DNA of 64,000 bases from Oscarella lobularis. Lineage: Eukaryota > Porifera > Homoscleromorpha > Homosclerophorida > Oscarellidae. Made by a program: the position numbers and the translations under genes. The stretch lies in the NCBI RefSeq assembly GCF_947507565.1, contig NC_089183.1:1364001-1428000 (forward strand), given 5' to 3'. Below, piece after piece: positions 12,408 to 23,689 of this stretch (positions are counted from its first letter, which is position 1; every line of letters starts with the position of its first letter). The notes beneath the pieces were generated by a model that was given only the letters and a program-made list of their open reading frames with translations, was not told the origin of the DNA and ran no database searches.

Positions 12408-14549
12408 AGGGAGACGGACTTCTTCACCTGTGGCTGCTTGGAAAAATTGTGTTGAAGTAGCTGAATATCTAATCGCCAATGGAATTGACATTGAACTTCG
12501 AAACAACGTGAGACTGTGTGAAAGTACTTGGAGAAGAAATGTGATTTTCATTTAGATGGGCGAGGCACCTTTTCTTCTGGCTTGTCAATATGGAAACGCT
12601 GCTCTTGTAGATCTGTTGATATCAAAGGGATGCAATGTTTTGGCAGAGTGTAATATGAGACGAGGATGAGCGGACTGAAGCTAAAGGTGTAAAGCAGTAT
12701 ATTTGCAGTTGGGAGTACCGTAGGAGCTCTTGCTTCGGCGATCATCGATAGAAATTTTGAAATCACAAAGAAATTAGTGGAATGGGGATTTGACATTAAC
12801 ACAACGTGTAAAAAGGTAGTTCAACGTCTTTAAAAAATTAGAAGAAATTTGGGTTTAGATAGGCTACACTGCCTTGCACTGGTGAAGGAAGTGCCAAAAT
12901 TGCAAATTTCTTGATTGACAACGGAGCAAATCTAGAGCTAAAACAAAGGTGTGCTTGCTTACTAATATATTGAATGTTGTTTCTTCGAAACATTTATGCC
13001 AATTTTACTGATTAGTTTGGAGAGACTCCAATTATGATTGCCGTTTCTAATGGCCAAGTCAATTTATTTGATTTACTAATTTCGAAGGGATGCGACGTTC
13101 GGGCGAAGGACAAGGTAGTTCTCTCGTTAGAAAAGTCTATTAGGAAATGATAATTATAATTGAATTTTTAGTGTGGTCACGAACTATTAGTAGCCGCAGT
13201 TTGGGGAAAAGATTTGATATGTTCAAGAAGGTTCTTAAAATGGGATCTGATGTGAATGAAACTGTAAGATCAAAATAATTTTTTTCGATTACTAAGTACT
13301 TTTTAGAATGGCCGCGCTTGCCTTGATTGGGCCGCAAAATATGATTCAGCTAGCATTGCTTCATTACTTTTAGAGCAAGGAGCAGATTTGGAAGCTCGAA
13401 ACAAAGTTGAAGTTTCTATTAAGACGAGGCATCCAGATTTTTATTTTGATTTCTTTATACATGTAGTGGGAACAAACGCCCTTCCTTTGTGCCATCGTGT
13501 GCGGCAGCAATAACGTAGCCAGTTTACTTGCTACGAAAGGATGCAACATTCACGCCAAAGACAAGGCAGGAGTTTCATTAAAAAGCCAGCTTACCTAACT
13601 TTGTTTTTAATTCAAGGATGGGCGTGGAGCTTTTGTTCTGGCGTGCAAGAGATGCCGTTTCGATACTGTCCAGCTTCTTCTATCCAAATTTGATTATCTG
13701 AATGAGGTTTATCTAAATAAACGGCAGGGGTAGACTCGAATTTTTGTTCTTGTTCAGGACGGTGCTGCTATGTTGCACTGGGCAGCTCTGAATGATTATC
13801 AACGTATTGCTACGTTGCTCATTTCACGTGGAGTTGATTTAGAAGCCAAAGACGAGAGGTATTGCTATTGCTATTATAAATATTGTCTTGTAACGCCCTT
13901 TTGATGTACCTAGTGGGGCTGTACTCCATTTCTCACTGCCGTCGAATTTGGGTCGGACAACACCATCGATTTACTGACATCAAAAAATGCAATATCTTTG
14001 CAAAAGCACGAGACGGAGCATCCGCTCTCGATCTCGCAATTATGGGAGGACGCCTTGACTTGTTTCGACGTTTCGTCAGTGCAGAACTGGCCCTCAATTA
14101 TCTCACCCAGGTTTGCATAGGTCAGATAAAACACTAGTCTCACTTGTTTTGCTAGGAAACTCGCGATTTCCTTGCTCAGTTGGTGGCAGATGGAAACGAA
14201 GAAGCGTCCAAATATTTGATAGAGGTTAGTCATCAAGTCCCAAAAGTATTCCTACTGAAACCAAGATATGCTTTAGGTGGAGGGTCTTTTTTATGTTCTG
14301 CAGAAAGACGACGTTGTGTTTGCCAAGTTCGGATCAGAGCGTGTTGATCTGAGTGACAACTTCTGCAGCGCCCTGCCACTTGAAACCGACGTGAAAATCT
14401 TAGAATGATCTAAATTTATAGATATTGTTTAGAACGTTGCAATTGGTGATGGAGGAGAGGCCGAGCAAGCGTTTGTTCCCAAGGCTCCGGAGAGCTCGCC
14501 AAAAGAGCAGATCAGTTCTAGCACAGACAACTCTTGTATTGTACAGTAG
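12408..14549 (+). pseudogene. Ankyrin-repeat protein, multi-exon, frameshifted
   Basis: At least ten exons, each about 100 bp and each holding one ankyrin repeat, separated by introns of about 50-60 bp. Examples: VAEYLIANGIDIELRNN (12.42-12.51 kb), FLLACQYGNAALVDLLISKG (12.56 kb), ETPIMIAVSNGQVNLFDLL (13.02 kb), LDWAAKYDSASIASLLLEQG (13.31 kb), FVLACKRCRFDTVQLLLSK (13.62 kb), MLHWAALNDYQRIATLLISR (13.77 kb). A tail exon (14436-14549) ends NSCIVQ. Three frame breaks are visible inside repeats: after GYTALHW at about 12880, at about 13205 (one base short after GGGGAAAA) and at the A-run near 13985. Two of these lie at homopolymers, so sequencing error cannot be excluded. As read, the gene is not translatable. 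A start exon was not found. Ankyrin stacks bind proteins; no partner can be inferred. Confidence 0.75.
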
Positions 14550-14760
14550 AGCTGACAGTCTCAGAGAATGAACCCTCACGCTCCTGCGCTGTTTGGCGTT
14601 GTCGGGCCGTATTTTATCTGGCGTTTGAAACTGAAAACTTTTGTACTAAGTGGAGAACGTCACGAGGATACGTACAGCGTTTGTGAAATTGCAGCAACTG
14701 CCCAATTAGTCAAATTTCACGCACTAGTCATTTTTTGCTACTGAGGATAATCTTGCTTGT
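14430..14760 (+). repeat. Segment duplicated at about 40590-41130
   Basis: The tail exon of the ankyrin gene (GGxAEQxFVxKAxES...DNSCIVQ) and about 200 bp after it match sequence directly downstream of kinase copy 2. The last part (about 14690-14760) corresponds to the 3' end of the CTHRC1-like gene at 41070-41120 (minus strand). This shows that a block containing the tail exon and the end of CTHRC1 was copied between the two places. Confidence 0.6.
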
Positions 14761-15284
14761 TGCAAAAGAATGTCACCTTCACTTTTAAGAAAAGGCTCCA
14801 TTTGCCTTCTAACCTAGTTAGGTGTAAAGGAAGACTATAAAAGGAGGAATTTTGAGCTGACTTCTGTTCTGCTGTAGAGGAGGAGGATGCCGTCAAATTT
14901 TAATTGCGCACATATCTTTGCAATTCGCAGTCCAATTTTAATTGCGCACATATCTTTGGAATTCGCAGTCAAATTTACCCTGCAAAATGATGTACAGAGA
15001 TGATAGCGCGCGTTTCCTTGTCGATGAACTCAGAACTCTGCCTTCAAACGGTACTTGTTGAAGATAAGAAACCGTAGCCACGTCGGAGATATCTTCTATT
15101 ATATCCCTGGCCACGTCATAGGCTTACTTTGACCATGCTTTGACCGGATTGTTGCAGAATCGTCGCTGAGTAGCCATAGCCTTGTTATTTCTTTTGGCGT
15201 CAGCATCGAAAGAGCTACGCATGGATTCGTACGGTAGCAGACAGACGCTATAGACAGACGGTATTCCAGTGAGTGGGGCTCGGT

Positions 15285-15640
15285 CTTTCTTTGACTGAGG
15301 ATATTCTTTATGTACGATTATAGTGCATATCTATCCTACCTCACGATTGGCCGTTCCATAACCGCCTCCACTGTCTGCAGCTTGAAGGAAAGACATTCCT
15401 AATGCAGTTCAATTTTTAAGTAAGTCTTGGTCAATAAATAGCAAAGTACCTGTAGAAGGTTTCCGTCAATTCTATACCCACTGCTTCCAGTTTATGGAAT
15501 AACGGTGTTGTTCTCTCCTTTAAGGCTTGGGCTCTTCTGTCTTTTCTCGCAGCTCATTTGTTGCCCCTTTAGGGCCCTTTGATGTAGCTGTCACTTTCGT
15601 GCAACCTATCTCTTCCTGGCATTCGGTTATGTTCTGAGAT
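15285..15640 (-). pseudogene. CTHRC1 relic
   Basis: Minus-strand remnant of the gene at 41070-41974. It retains the GACTGAGGATATTCTT end region, the CATTCCTAATGCAGTTC splice region, the CACTGCTTCCAGTTTATGGA stretch (coding for INWKQCVW-like sequence) and a CATCTCTTCCTGGCA piece of the collagen part. Frames are destroyed and the collagen repeats are mostly lost. Confidence 0.55.
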
Positions 15641-16210
15641 CTTATCGAAATTACAAAAATTCTGCAGGCACCTCACATAAGGTAAAGTACTGAACAATAC
15701 CAAACAGGAAAATGAAAACACTTCGTAGATTCAGCTTCCTTCAGGAGCAGCAGTAAAAGTGGAAGCTCGAACGTGGGGCATGAACGTTTTTTGTTCAAGT
15801 TAGTGAAGAAGATCGACGTAAAACAGAGGATTTTGCGGAAACAACGATGGAAGTCCAGGCAAGGATTTGCTTGGATCAAACGGTCGAATGTATACTAAAA
15901 ATGAAGGAAATATTGTTGAAGACGCTTTCACAAATGCCTGGAGGTTTGGCCTATATTTAATTTTTCAAACATCGTTTATTGATGTTTGGCTTAGAGTAAT
16001 ATCAGAGGAAAATTTGTAATGAAGAGCTTGAGCAGATAGAGAAGGACGATCCCGAGATACCTAGCGATAGCTTCTTAGGAAACGACAAAGTCAAGGGAAC
16101 GTTTGGCTGCTCTCTAAATGACGACTCTATTTTGCAGCGACTCGGAGCAGACGATTCCATTACCGGTATGCCTAAGACCACAAATAAATTTGAGCCAGAT
16201 CTGTGCAACA
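15640..16210 (+). pseudogene. VWDE vWF-D domain relic
   Basis: Matches 7740-8230 of the VWDE-like gene. It has a KNSAGTSHKV equivalent at 15650-15680, then SGAAVKVEARTWGMN (about 15745-15785), a decayed CGNNDG segment at 15835-15860, TKNEGNIVEDAF (15893-15930) and the following exon (EELEQIEKDDP, about 16020). Several single-base changes break the frame, for example TTTTTTGTTCAAG at 15787. It abuts the CTHRC1 relic, so the two fragments are joined in an order not seen in the parent genes. Confidence 0.7.
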
Positions 16211-18098
16211 TTTGAGAAGTTTTTTCATTAACAGTTGTACCTTTTTTTCAATTTCTTTTCTAGGAATAAGGAAGCAGAAGAAAGAAAAAGGGCAGAAACT
16301 CCGCGCCATAGAATTGCCCTAATTTTAAATACCGTGATGCTCCAGGGGTTCGAACCTGCTCTCTCACAAAGGCAAGTAGCATAGATCCTATTCTTTCCCG
16401 TCGCTATCGCCTTTTTATCCTGGTCTCCTTTTCGGAAATCTGGCAGATGTTGGGAACCTGTATCTTATCTGGAAAGTCTCTCGTAAAATATTGAGTGCGG
16501 AGGTCATGAAAAGGCAGAGAAAATGGCTTTGTAGCTCTTTTAGCAGACAATTTTTGCTAGCTTTCTGTAGTAGTAGTCCTCGTCATATGTGAAAGGGTCC
16601 TGAGCACGACCCTTGTGCATTAGATTGAAACTGCTCCGGGATCTTTCCTGGAAGATCTCGTGTGCGAGAGGAATTAAAAAAGGCGCGTTGCAAGTAGGCA
16701 AACCCACGTAAAAGTCGTGATTTTTATTAAATATAAACCCGGAAATAAACTGGAAGTAGCAAAAAATTTGCGCAGGTCTTCCTGTCGTTGCTGTCCACCT
16801 GCACAGGCCGTGAGGGCCAGTACCGGCTTCGGTTGGGTGGGGCCCCGGTCAACCTCGCTACTCCCCCGTCGGAGTTGGAGCCTGTTTAGTCTCCCGGCTC
16901 GGACGCCTGGGACCGACAGCGCTCGGATGTGAGTGCTGCCGGCCTGATTCCAGGGGGACCGCTATTGTAACCCACGGCGTCTTGCCCAAGTGGGGTGGCA
17001 GTTTATCACTCGTGCCACCGGAGTAGGGGTTGTGCTCCCCTGCGTTCAAGCCACTTTTAACCTCTCTGGCTCAAGAGTTGGGCCAGTTTTATTTAGTCAC
17101 CTCGGGGCCCGGAGGTGAACGACCACATCGGAAAGCTTGTCGAATGTGCCCGCGTTTGAGCCATGTAGTAACGTCCCTGGTCTTCTGTGATTCACACATT
17201 CTTCTTCAGTTTGTCTCCAATTGTCCTCCAACGTCAAATCCATTTAATGATTCAACGCAAAGCCATTTGGATTAACGGCCGGGAGAAAATGCAGGAAAGC
17301 AACCGTTGTCTTAGTCCTTCTAACACATAAAAAACTCTTGTCATAATAACAATTACACTAACTCCATTCTTATAGAACGGCTACAATAAAAAGACGAACT
17401 GCAGTAGCCAGGTTAATTAAGCACGACTCACTTTTCGAATCTAGGAGAAAATAATCTTTCGTATAAACGTACGGCCTGCTGAAGCAACTCAAATCACTAC
17501 CACGTGGTTCGGCAGCATAGCATAGATGACGCCGTCAAAAAGTATTCCTTGAAATAGGAACAAAAAATGACTCAATACGTGTTGCAAGAGTCGTACGCGA
17601 ATATTCTTGTCCTTCTTTGACGCAAACACCAGGAAGGCTTTTCTTAGAAAACGATGACGTCAGAAAGTCTTTTTTCTAAGCGGCTACAATGAGAATTGAG
17701 ATATAATTACTACGCATGACTTCATTTACATTCCTCTCTTTATCCACGCCAGAAGAGTTCCGTGCAGGATGCGTCTAAAGAGATGAGGGAAACGAAAACA
17801 AGACCAAGTAGAGAAAAAATGTCCTGGGTAGAATCGCCAAGTGAACGTGAAAAAAGAGAACTTCCTTGTGTGCACAGAACCCAATATAGGCGCTCACCTG
17901 CAAGCTGAAATGTGCCCGTACTCCTGTAGGAGTTACAGTGCAGATCTTAACTGTAGAAATATGAACGAAGGTCACGTAACTGTGCAGGTTGCACAGAACT
18001 CCGCGTAGGTATAGAAACGACAAGCCGTCCTACATTTTTCCCAGCCACTTTTCCTGTGCCTGCACTGCGTTCCCGTATATAGAGTAGAGTATTCGGCG
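16211..18098. other. No gene identified; GC-rich block 16780-17160
   Basis: The part 16780-17160 is much richer in G+C than its flanks and contains CCGGCTTCGGTTGGGTGGGG-like runs with short open frames on both strands. It looks like an inserted repeat, but I recognise no domain, terminal repeat or target duplication. The remainder has only short unsupported open frames. A weak tRNA-like GGTTCGAACC occurs at about 16345 without a partner box. Confidence 0.35.
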
Positions 18099-21000
18099 AT
18101 GGATCGCCTTCGCAGTGCGAAGCCTCCAGCAGGTCGCTACGAATTCTCCAAAGTCGTCGTCGACGAAAAGACGTTTAGCGTTCTCGCCGTGAGTCACGCT
18201 CCACCGACTGGGGCTCCTCGAGAGGGCACAGCCCGTCCGTCGCGCACAGGCGACGCGACGATCGACGCGTTCAACGAGATGACACCGGAAGTTTATCTTT
18301 TTCCCAACTCGCCGCATCACGTCGCCCGTTGCACAGGCGCCGACATCGAATTCTTCACGAAGTAGAGTAGGACCTCGGCTTTCGGACATTCTGCGATTTC
18401 AGACGCCCGCACAGCAAATCTAGCGAACCGATTCTGGCTTCCTATGGCGCATTTGAAAGCCCAATCCCTGCCAGGAAGATGTGCCAGAGCTCGAAGCAAT
18501 AGACCAAACCCTCGTGATTTTATGAGAAGATTAGCGCGCGCAGGTCAAATCCTCCGCTTTCGGACAGCAGTATCGCTTTCGGACACGTATGCGTAGCTCA
18601 TTCAAATTTTAATGTTTCGCTTAGAATTTTTTTTCACAAAATTCTCTATCATAGAGCTTTCGAACGCAGTAAAGCTTTAGCCAAATGGTCTAGTCTATCG
18701 CATGCTAAAAATCGACGAATATACCGACATCGCACCTCGGTGTTCGGACACCAGTTATTCCGTTTGCAAAGCCCAAATCCGTTTCTAAAAGGACATTCTG
18801 AATTTTCTGTAAGGTATTTGAAACGATTTTCAAAAGCAGCTTAAAAAGAGTAACTTTGCTAAGCAATTGGGCTGTTTAGTGCATGAAAATGCATTTCTTG
18901 GGTTTGCTTTAGTAGCAATAAAACTAAATATAGCAACGAAAATACCCAAACTGGCACAGAAGCAAGCGGTGCGAAGAAAAAGTCCCCCTAAAACTTCGTA
19001 TTAATGAAAAATTCTGCCGCATACAGTACTTTACGCCAAATGCATTTGTCGTGCTGATTTTTATCGCAACGTCAGAAACATTACATAAAAGTACGCCTTT
19101 TTACAGTATCTGTCTCTGGAGTGCTCTTGACTTCCATAAGTAGAGCAAGTACATTTTTAGCAGCATCGAGATTCATGAAGATATCACAGCCAGAGTGTGA
19201 TACCAAGAATCTGAAATTCGATCTTTATATAAGAGCACTCAAACTGAAATTCTTAGAACGCAATAGATAAATTAATAAACGCAGATGGTCAGCTTGACGT
19301 AGCCTAAGAACTTGGCAATATACCAAACACTATGATAAAGTTTGAACAAACTGCATTTTGCGTAACGTCCTGTACTGGTATGTGACAGAATTTTTCAATA
19401 ATATGAAGTTTTAGGGTGACCTTTTCTTTGCACCGCTTGCTTCTGTACCAGTTTGGGTAATCTCGTTGCTATATTTAGTTTTATGGCTACTAAAGCAAAC
19501 CCAAGAAATGCATTTTCATGCACTAAACAGCCCAATAGCTTAGCAAAGTTACTCTTTTTTAAGCTGCTTTTGAAAATCGTTTTAAATACCTTACAGAAAA
19601 TTCAGAATGTCCTTTTAGAAACGGATTTGGGCTTTGCAAACGGAATAACTGGTGTCCGAACACCGAGGTGCGATGTCGGTATATTCGTCGATTTTTAGCA
19701 TGCGATAGACTAGACCATTTGGCTAAAGCTTTACTGCGTTCGAAAGCTCTATGATAGAGAATTTTGTGAAAAAAAATTCTAGGCGAAAAATTAAAATTTG
19801 AATGAGCTACGCATACGTGTCCGAAAAAGATACTGCTGTCCGAAAGCGGAGGATTTGACCTGCGCGCGCTAATCTTCTCATAAAATCATGAGGGTTTGGT
19901 CTATTGATTCGCGCTCTGGCACATCTTCCTGGCAGGGATTGGGCTTTCAAATGCGCCGTAGGAAGCCAGAATCGGTTCGCTAGATTTGCTGTGCGAGCGT
20001 CCGAAATCGCAGAATGTCCGAAAGCCGAGGTCCTACTCTACTACGCACGTGACACGAAAGACGACACGTGGCCCACAGGCGAACGCTGTTTTCAATGTCC
20101 CGAGTGCAACGAATCGGTGACAAACGTCTCCCTGAGCGTGATGGCAGTTGGAATGGCATCTCAAGTGCCTTCCGAGCACAACGATGCGAATCGGATCTCG
20201 ACGCATGCCCAGACTGCATCATCCCAAGTGCTATCGTCGATTTTTGAATCGATGCACGAACGAGTGGGGCGCCGACTCCTCGTGGGACCCGTGTCCTGAA
20301 CGCATCGTCATCTCGTTCGAAGCATTGCCCGAAGTGGCGGTGCCAACTGTCATACAACAGTGGAACGCCGTCGCAAAAGCCATTGACAATTACGACGTCG
20401 GATTGATAAAATATATTCATCGTCAGTGTCACGTGACATCGGACGACTTCCATCCCATTCGACCGCGTCTCGTCCAATTGAAACCTTCGGTAGAGATACC
20501 ACGTGACTACGACGACGGCGGCGGCGATGTCGTCGATTTGCGTCGACTCGGCGATCGCGCGGCGAAATTCAAGCAGTTCGGCGAGGCGTTGGAGCACTAC
20601 GATCGAGCGTTGGAAGCGAGTCGAGTCGACGCCCACTTAACCTACCATCGACGTTCGCAAGTGCATCAGCTTGCAAATCGGCTCGACGACGCGTTGCGCG
20701 ACGCCGAACTGTGCACGACGCTCAAACCCGACTGGGTGAAGGGATACCAGCGCAAAGCCGAGTGTCTCCTCGCGATCGGAGGTCGAGACAAGGAGACCAT
20801 CATCGTCATGGCGATCGCGTGCGATCTCGATACGCGCGACGAAAAGTCGGCGCGACTTCTCGCACGTGCTCTCGATCTCAACGAAGTCAATTCGAATCCG
20901 CATTATTTGGCGGCGGCAATCGCGACTCATCGCTATGCGCATCTCGACGCGTTTCTCCGTCTCGTCGTCGATCGACTGCAGAGCTTCCTCACCGAAGTTC

Positions 21001-22802
21001 CGCGCGAGCGAGCGGCGCACGATCACGACGAGTGGATCGTGATTGACGAGGACACGGGCGCGCACGTGCCAATGCGACTCGCTCGTCGGCAGCTCTACTT
21101 CATCGTCATGCTCTGCGACGAGGTCGTAGACGCGTTGCGCGCGTCCGCGTGCGAATCGGCGCGCCGTCGCGCCGAGTGGTTCGCCGATTTTCGCCGCTTC
21201 TACGTTCCCATGATGAAACGACTGCACGAGGTGATGTCGTCGACGGAGTGGGATCGGCGACGCAACGGGCTCCCTCTTGAGATCTTTCGTCGGATCACGT
21301 TGGTTCCGGCCGTCACTCGCGTGACGCGACGATGCGCGGAGGCGAAGGAGAAGCAGGGGAATCCGAAGAAGAAGCGACAGAAGAAGAAGCGTAAAGGTGA
21401 CGATGAAGAGGAGTCCGAGCGACGGCCGGAGACGGCGAAAACGTACGACGAGTTTGTCCAGCTGGCGGACGAGGAGCAGCGGAGAAAGGACAAAGCCTTG
21501 ATAGAGGCGAAGATAGAGGAACAGATGCGAAAGATTCAGTCGCTTCCGCCCGCTTTCGAGTCGAATCCATTGAGGCAGTATGGGCTAAGCGACGACTACC
21601 GGTATATGGCCCAGCTGAAAAGACATCTGTCACAAGATAGAGTGAGTCCTCTTTACTAGGAGAAGATTACATACCTCGAAATCCATTTCCTTGTCTCGTA
21701 GAATCGTTCTGAGAGCGAGATAGACAATTGGAAGGAAGTCGTCGATAAGGATCCTGATGTCATGACGACGGAGGAACTGCATAAATATCTGACGCAGCAC
21801 GGCATCTACCTGATGGGACGACTTCGACGCGAGAATCTCATCGAACAGGTGAAGAAGCTGCGCGTCTACAGCGACCTGAGTCCCGCGGATCAAATACTGA
21901 AAATTGTACCAGAAGTAAAAAAAAGAAAAAAAGAAAAGGAAGAGATTCTATCTAACCTTCGCGTCTTTTAGATTGAACACGAGGACGGATTTTACGTCAA
22001 TACCAACGTCGTGGGAAAATATCGTATTTCCGTTACCAAAGAAGGCAGGGAGACGTTCACCGCTGTATACGGACTCGGCGAAGTGGTCGACGAAGACAAT
22101 CGCACCGACTCGGACTCTTCCATAGTCTACCTTGCCCCGGACGAATGCGAGCGACTTCACTGCTCGTTCGAGCCGAACGAGATGACGCTCGGCGTTCCGT
22201 CTGAAATGATCAAACCGATCATGGAGTTCAACGAGGACAGAAAGAAGTACGTTGTGACGTTGAAGCAAACGGTGTTGCCATTCGATCAGTGTCATCAGTT
22301 CGAAGCCGTTCGGAAGTGCGTCAAAGAGTTGGAGATGTTGAGCGATTTGGCCGATACGAAGATCTCCGATCTGTCGCACGAAGCGATATCATCATCGCCC
22401 GTTCCACATCTCGGCGCGATCGAGGCGGCAATCGATTCGGCGAGGAAAGTTTTTCGTCTATTGACGACGTACGATTCGATGTCAAAAGCGGAACGAGCGT
22501 CTCTCGTCGCTTTGATGCAGCGAACGCAGGGATGGGACTTCGATCGCCGTCTCGTCGATTTCGTGTTCCAAAATGTTCACGTCACATGCGGCGACGCGTC
22601 GACTGTGGAGCCGCTTCGCGAAGTCGACCTCAACGTGAAAATGGGTCGCGATGACGTCGTCAAGACGGCGACCGCGCGCAGTTGCGCTTCGTGCGGAAAG
22701 GCCGAGACGAAGATGAAGTGCGGACGGTGCAAGAGCGTCTACTACTGCAATCGGGTGTGCCAGAAGACCGACTACAAGCGGCACAAGTCGATATGTAGAT
22801 AG
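18099..22802 (+). CDS. TPR and MYND zinc-finger protein, exon 1 split by a palindromic element
   Basis: Exon parts 18099-18362 and 20041-21641 flank an inserted element (18365-20038). Removing the element and one TA copy joins EFFTK to YYARD in frame. Later exons: 21702-21914 and 21972-22802. Features: a CxxC pair (CFQCPEC) at about 20093; TPR-like helices at 20550-20850 (KFKQFGEALEHYDRALEAS, LDDALRDAELCTTLKPDW); a basic KKKRQKKKRKGDDEEES stretch (about 21370-21420); and a C-terminal MYND finger (CASCGKAETKMKCGRC...YYCNRVCQ...HKSIC, 22683-22800). The reading frame changes once more between 20100 and 20290 (the frame from 18099 stops at 20297, the TPR frame is open before that), so a further indel or unseen intron exists. 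TPR and MYND modules bind proteins, often chaperones or chromatin factors. The coding exons are CpG-rich compared with neighbours. Whether the gene is still expressed is unknown. Confidence 0.65.
18365..20038. mobile_element. 1674 bp palindromic (foldback) element with TA target duplication
   Basis: Termini are GAGTAGGACC... and ...GGTCCTACTC, flanked by TA on both sides (18363-18364 and 20039-20040). The left arm (18365 to about 19050) is a close inverted copy of the right arm (about 19345-20038), leaving a unique centre of about 295 bp. No transposase-like open frame is visible, so the element is non-autonomous. Subterminal copies of TTTCGGACA occur near 18380, 18558 and 18577, and TGTTCGGACA at 18741, with counterparts in the right arm. 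The TA duplication is typical of Tc1/mariner-type insertion. It sits in the coding exon of the TPR-MYND gene. A related element is at 33623-34940. Confidence 0.85.
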
Positions 22803-23689
22803 CTTCGTACAATATTTTTTCTTGCTTGATGATTGTTCTTTTCTTGGTCGAGCCAAGTTCGATTGTTTGTCGTTTTGTGTCGTGTTATCTGTTTTTTTTG
22901 TTGAACTGATGCCGTCGTTTTTGCGACTATTGCGTCTACGGCAAACTTTCCCTCGTTCACAATCCACAACTGACGGAAGTCAGTACGTCTATTTGCACTC
23001 GCCTTTTAAGCTGAGGGAGGCAATCGCTGGAGAATATAATCCATCGTTTAGTCCTCCTGTCTTTTGGAGGCAATGACGCTTAAATTGATTTCAGCACAGA
23101 GACAGCATTCATTTTCCCCAAACCAATTGTCGGTCTGTGTTCTACTGCTTGCCTTGCTTCTCTACTAAAAAATAGCAGTGAACAGAGGAAGAAAGAGAAA
23201 GCCAATTGTGACAACAAAAACAATAGATTGCTCAACAACAGATAAGAGACTACTTCTGATCCAGATTGACATCATATTTAACCAAATGAAAGACGTTTTC
23301 ACCAGTCTGAAGATAAATCGGTCCCTGAGACCCCCTGACACAGGGAGGGACATATTTATCCTCAGACTGGACCAGTGAGTCTGTCCTTACCTTGCTCCAA
23401 GTCTACTTTTCTCGTGACGAATATCATAGTGAACTTAGTTCTTCTGCTCAACTCGATGTTCTGATCAGTGAACAGACGCCAGCGAAATAGTCGCCTGCCG
23501 ATAATTTCGTCGAACTGATTTGAGAGCTTCTCTGCTTCAGTTGATCGAGCGAGAGCCACCTAGACTAAGAGAGAATGTTTTCAGCGGTCGTCTAGATTTC
23601 ATCAGGTTTACTAGCGTTTCTTGCTGAATTCACTTTGAGGCTGACAAAATAGATCCAATAGTCGCCTCCGCTAGCAGTCTAGAGCGCGG
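22803..23689. other. No gene seen, apart from a short hairpin
   Basis: T-rich 3' flank of the TPR-MYND gene followed by unassigned sequence. The only structure I see is the inverted repeat at 23302-23370, described separately. Confidence 0.45.
23302..23370. repeat. Short inverted repeat, 25 bp arms, 19 nt loop
   Basis: CCAGTCTGAAGATAAAT at 23302 pairs with ATTTATCCTCAGACTGG at 23354-23370. The pairing continues through GTCCCT/AGGGAC, with only about three mismatched positions in 25. The loop reads GAGACCCCCTGACACAGGG. The size fits a microRNA-like precursor or a very small MITE. No target duplication is evident and expression is unknown. Confidence 0.6.

Noticed and set aside
16320-16400. 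Possible tRNA gene at a GGTTCGAACC motif
   Set aside because: No A box at the proper distance on either strand and no cloverleaf stems.
19980-21633. Arginine-rich minus-strand open frames over the TPR-MYND gene
   Set aside because: CpG-rich coding sequence leaves the antisense open; no domain is recognisable and the plus-strand TPR and MYND motifs explain the region.
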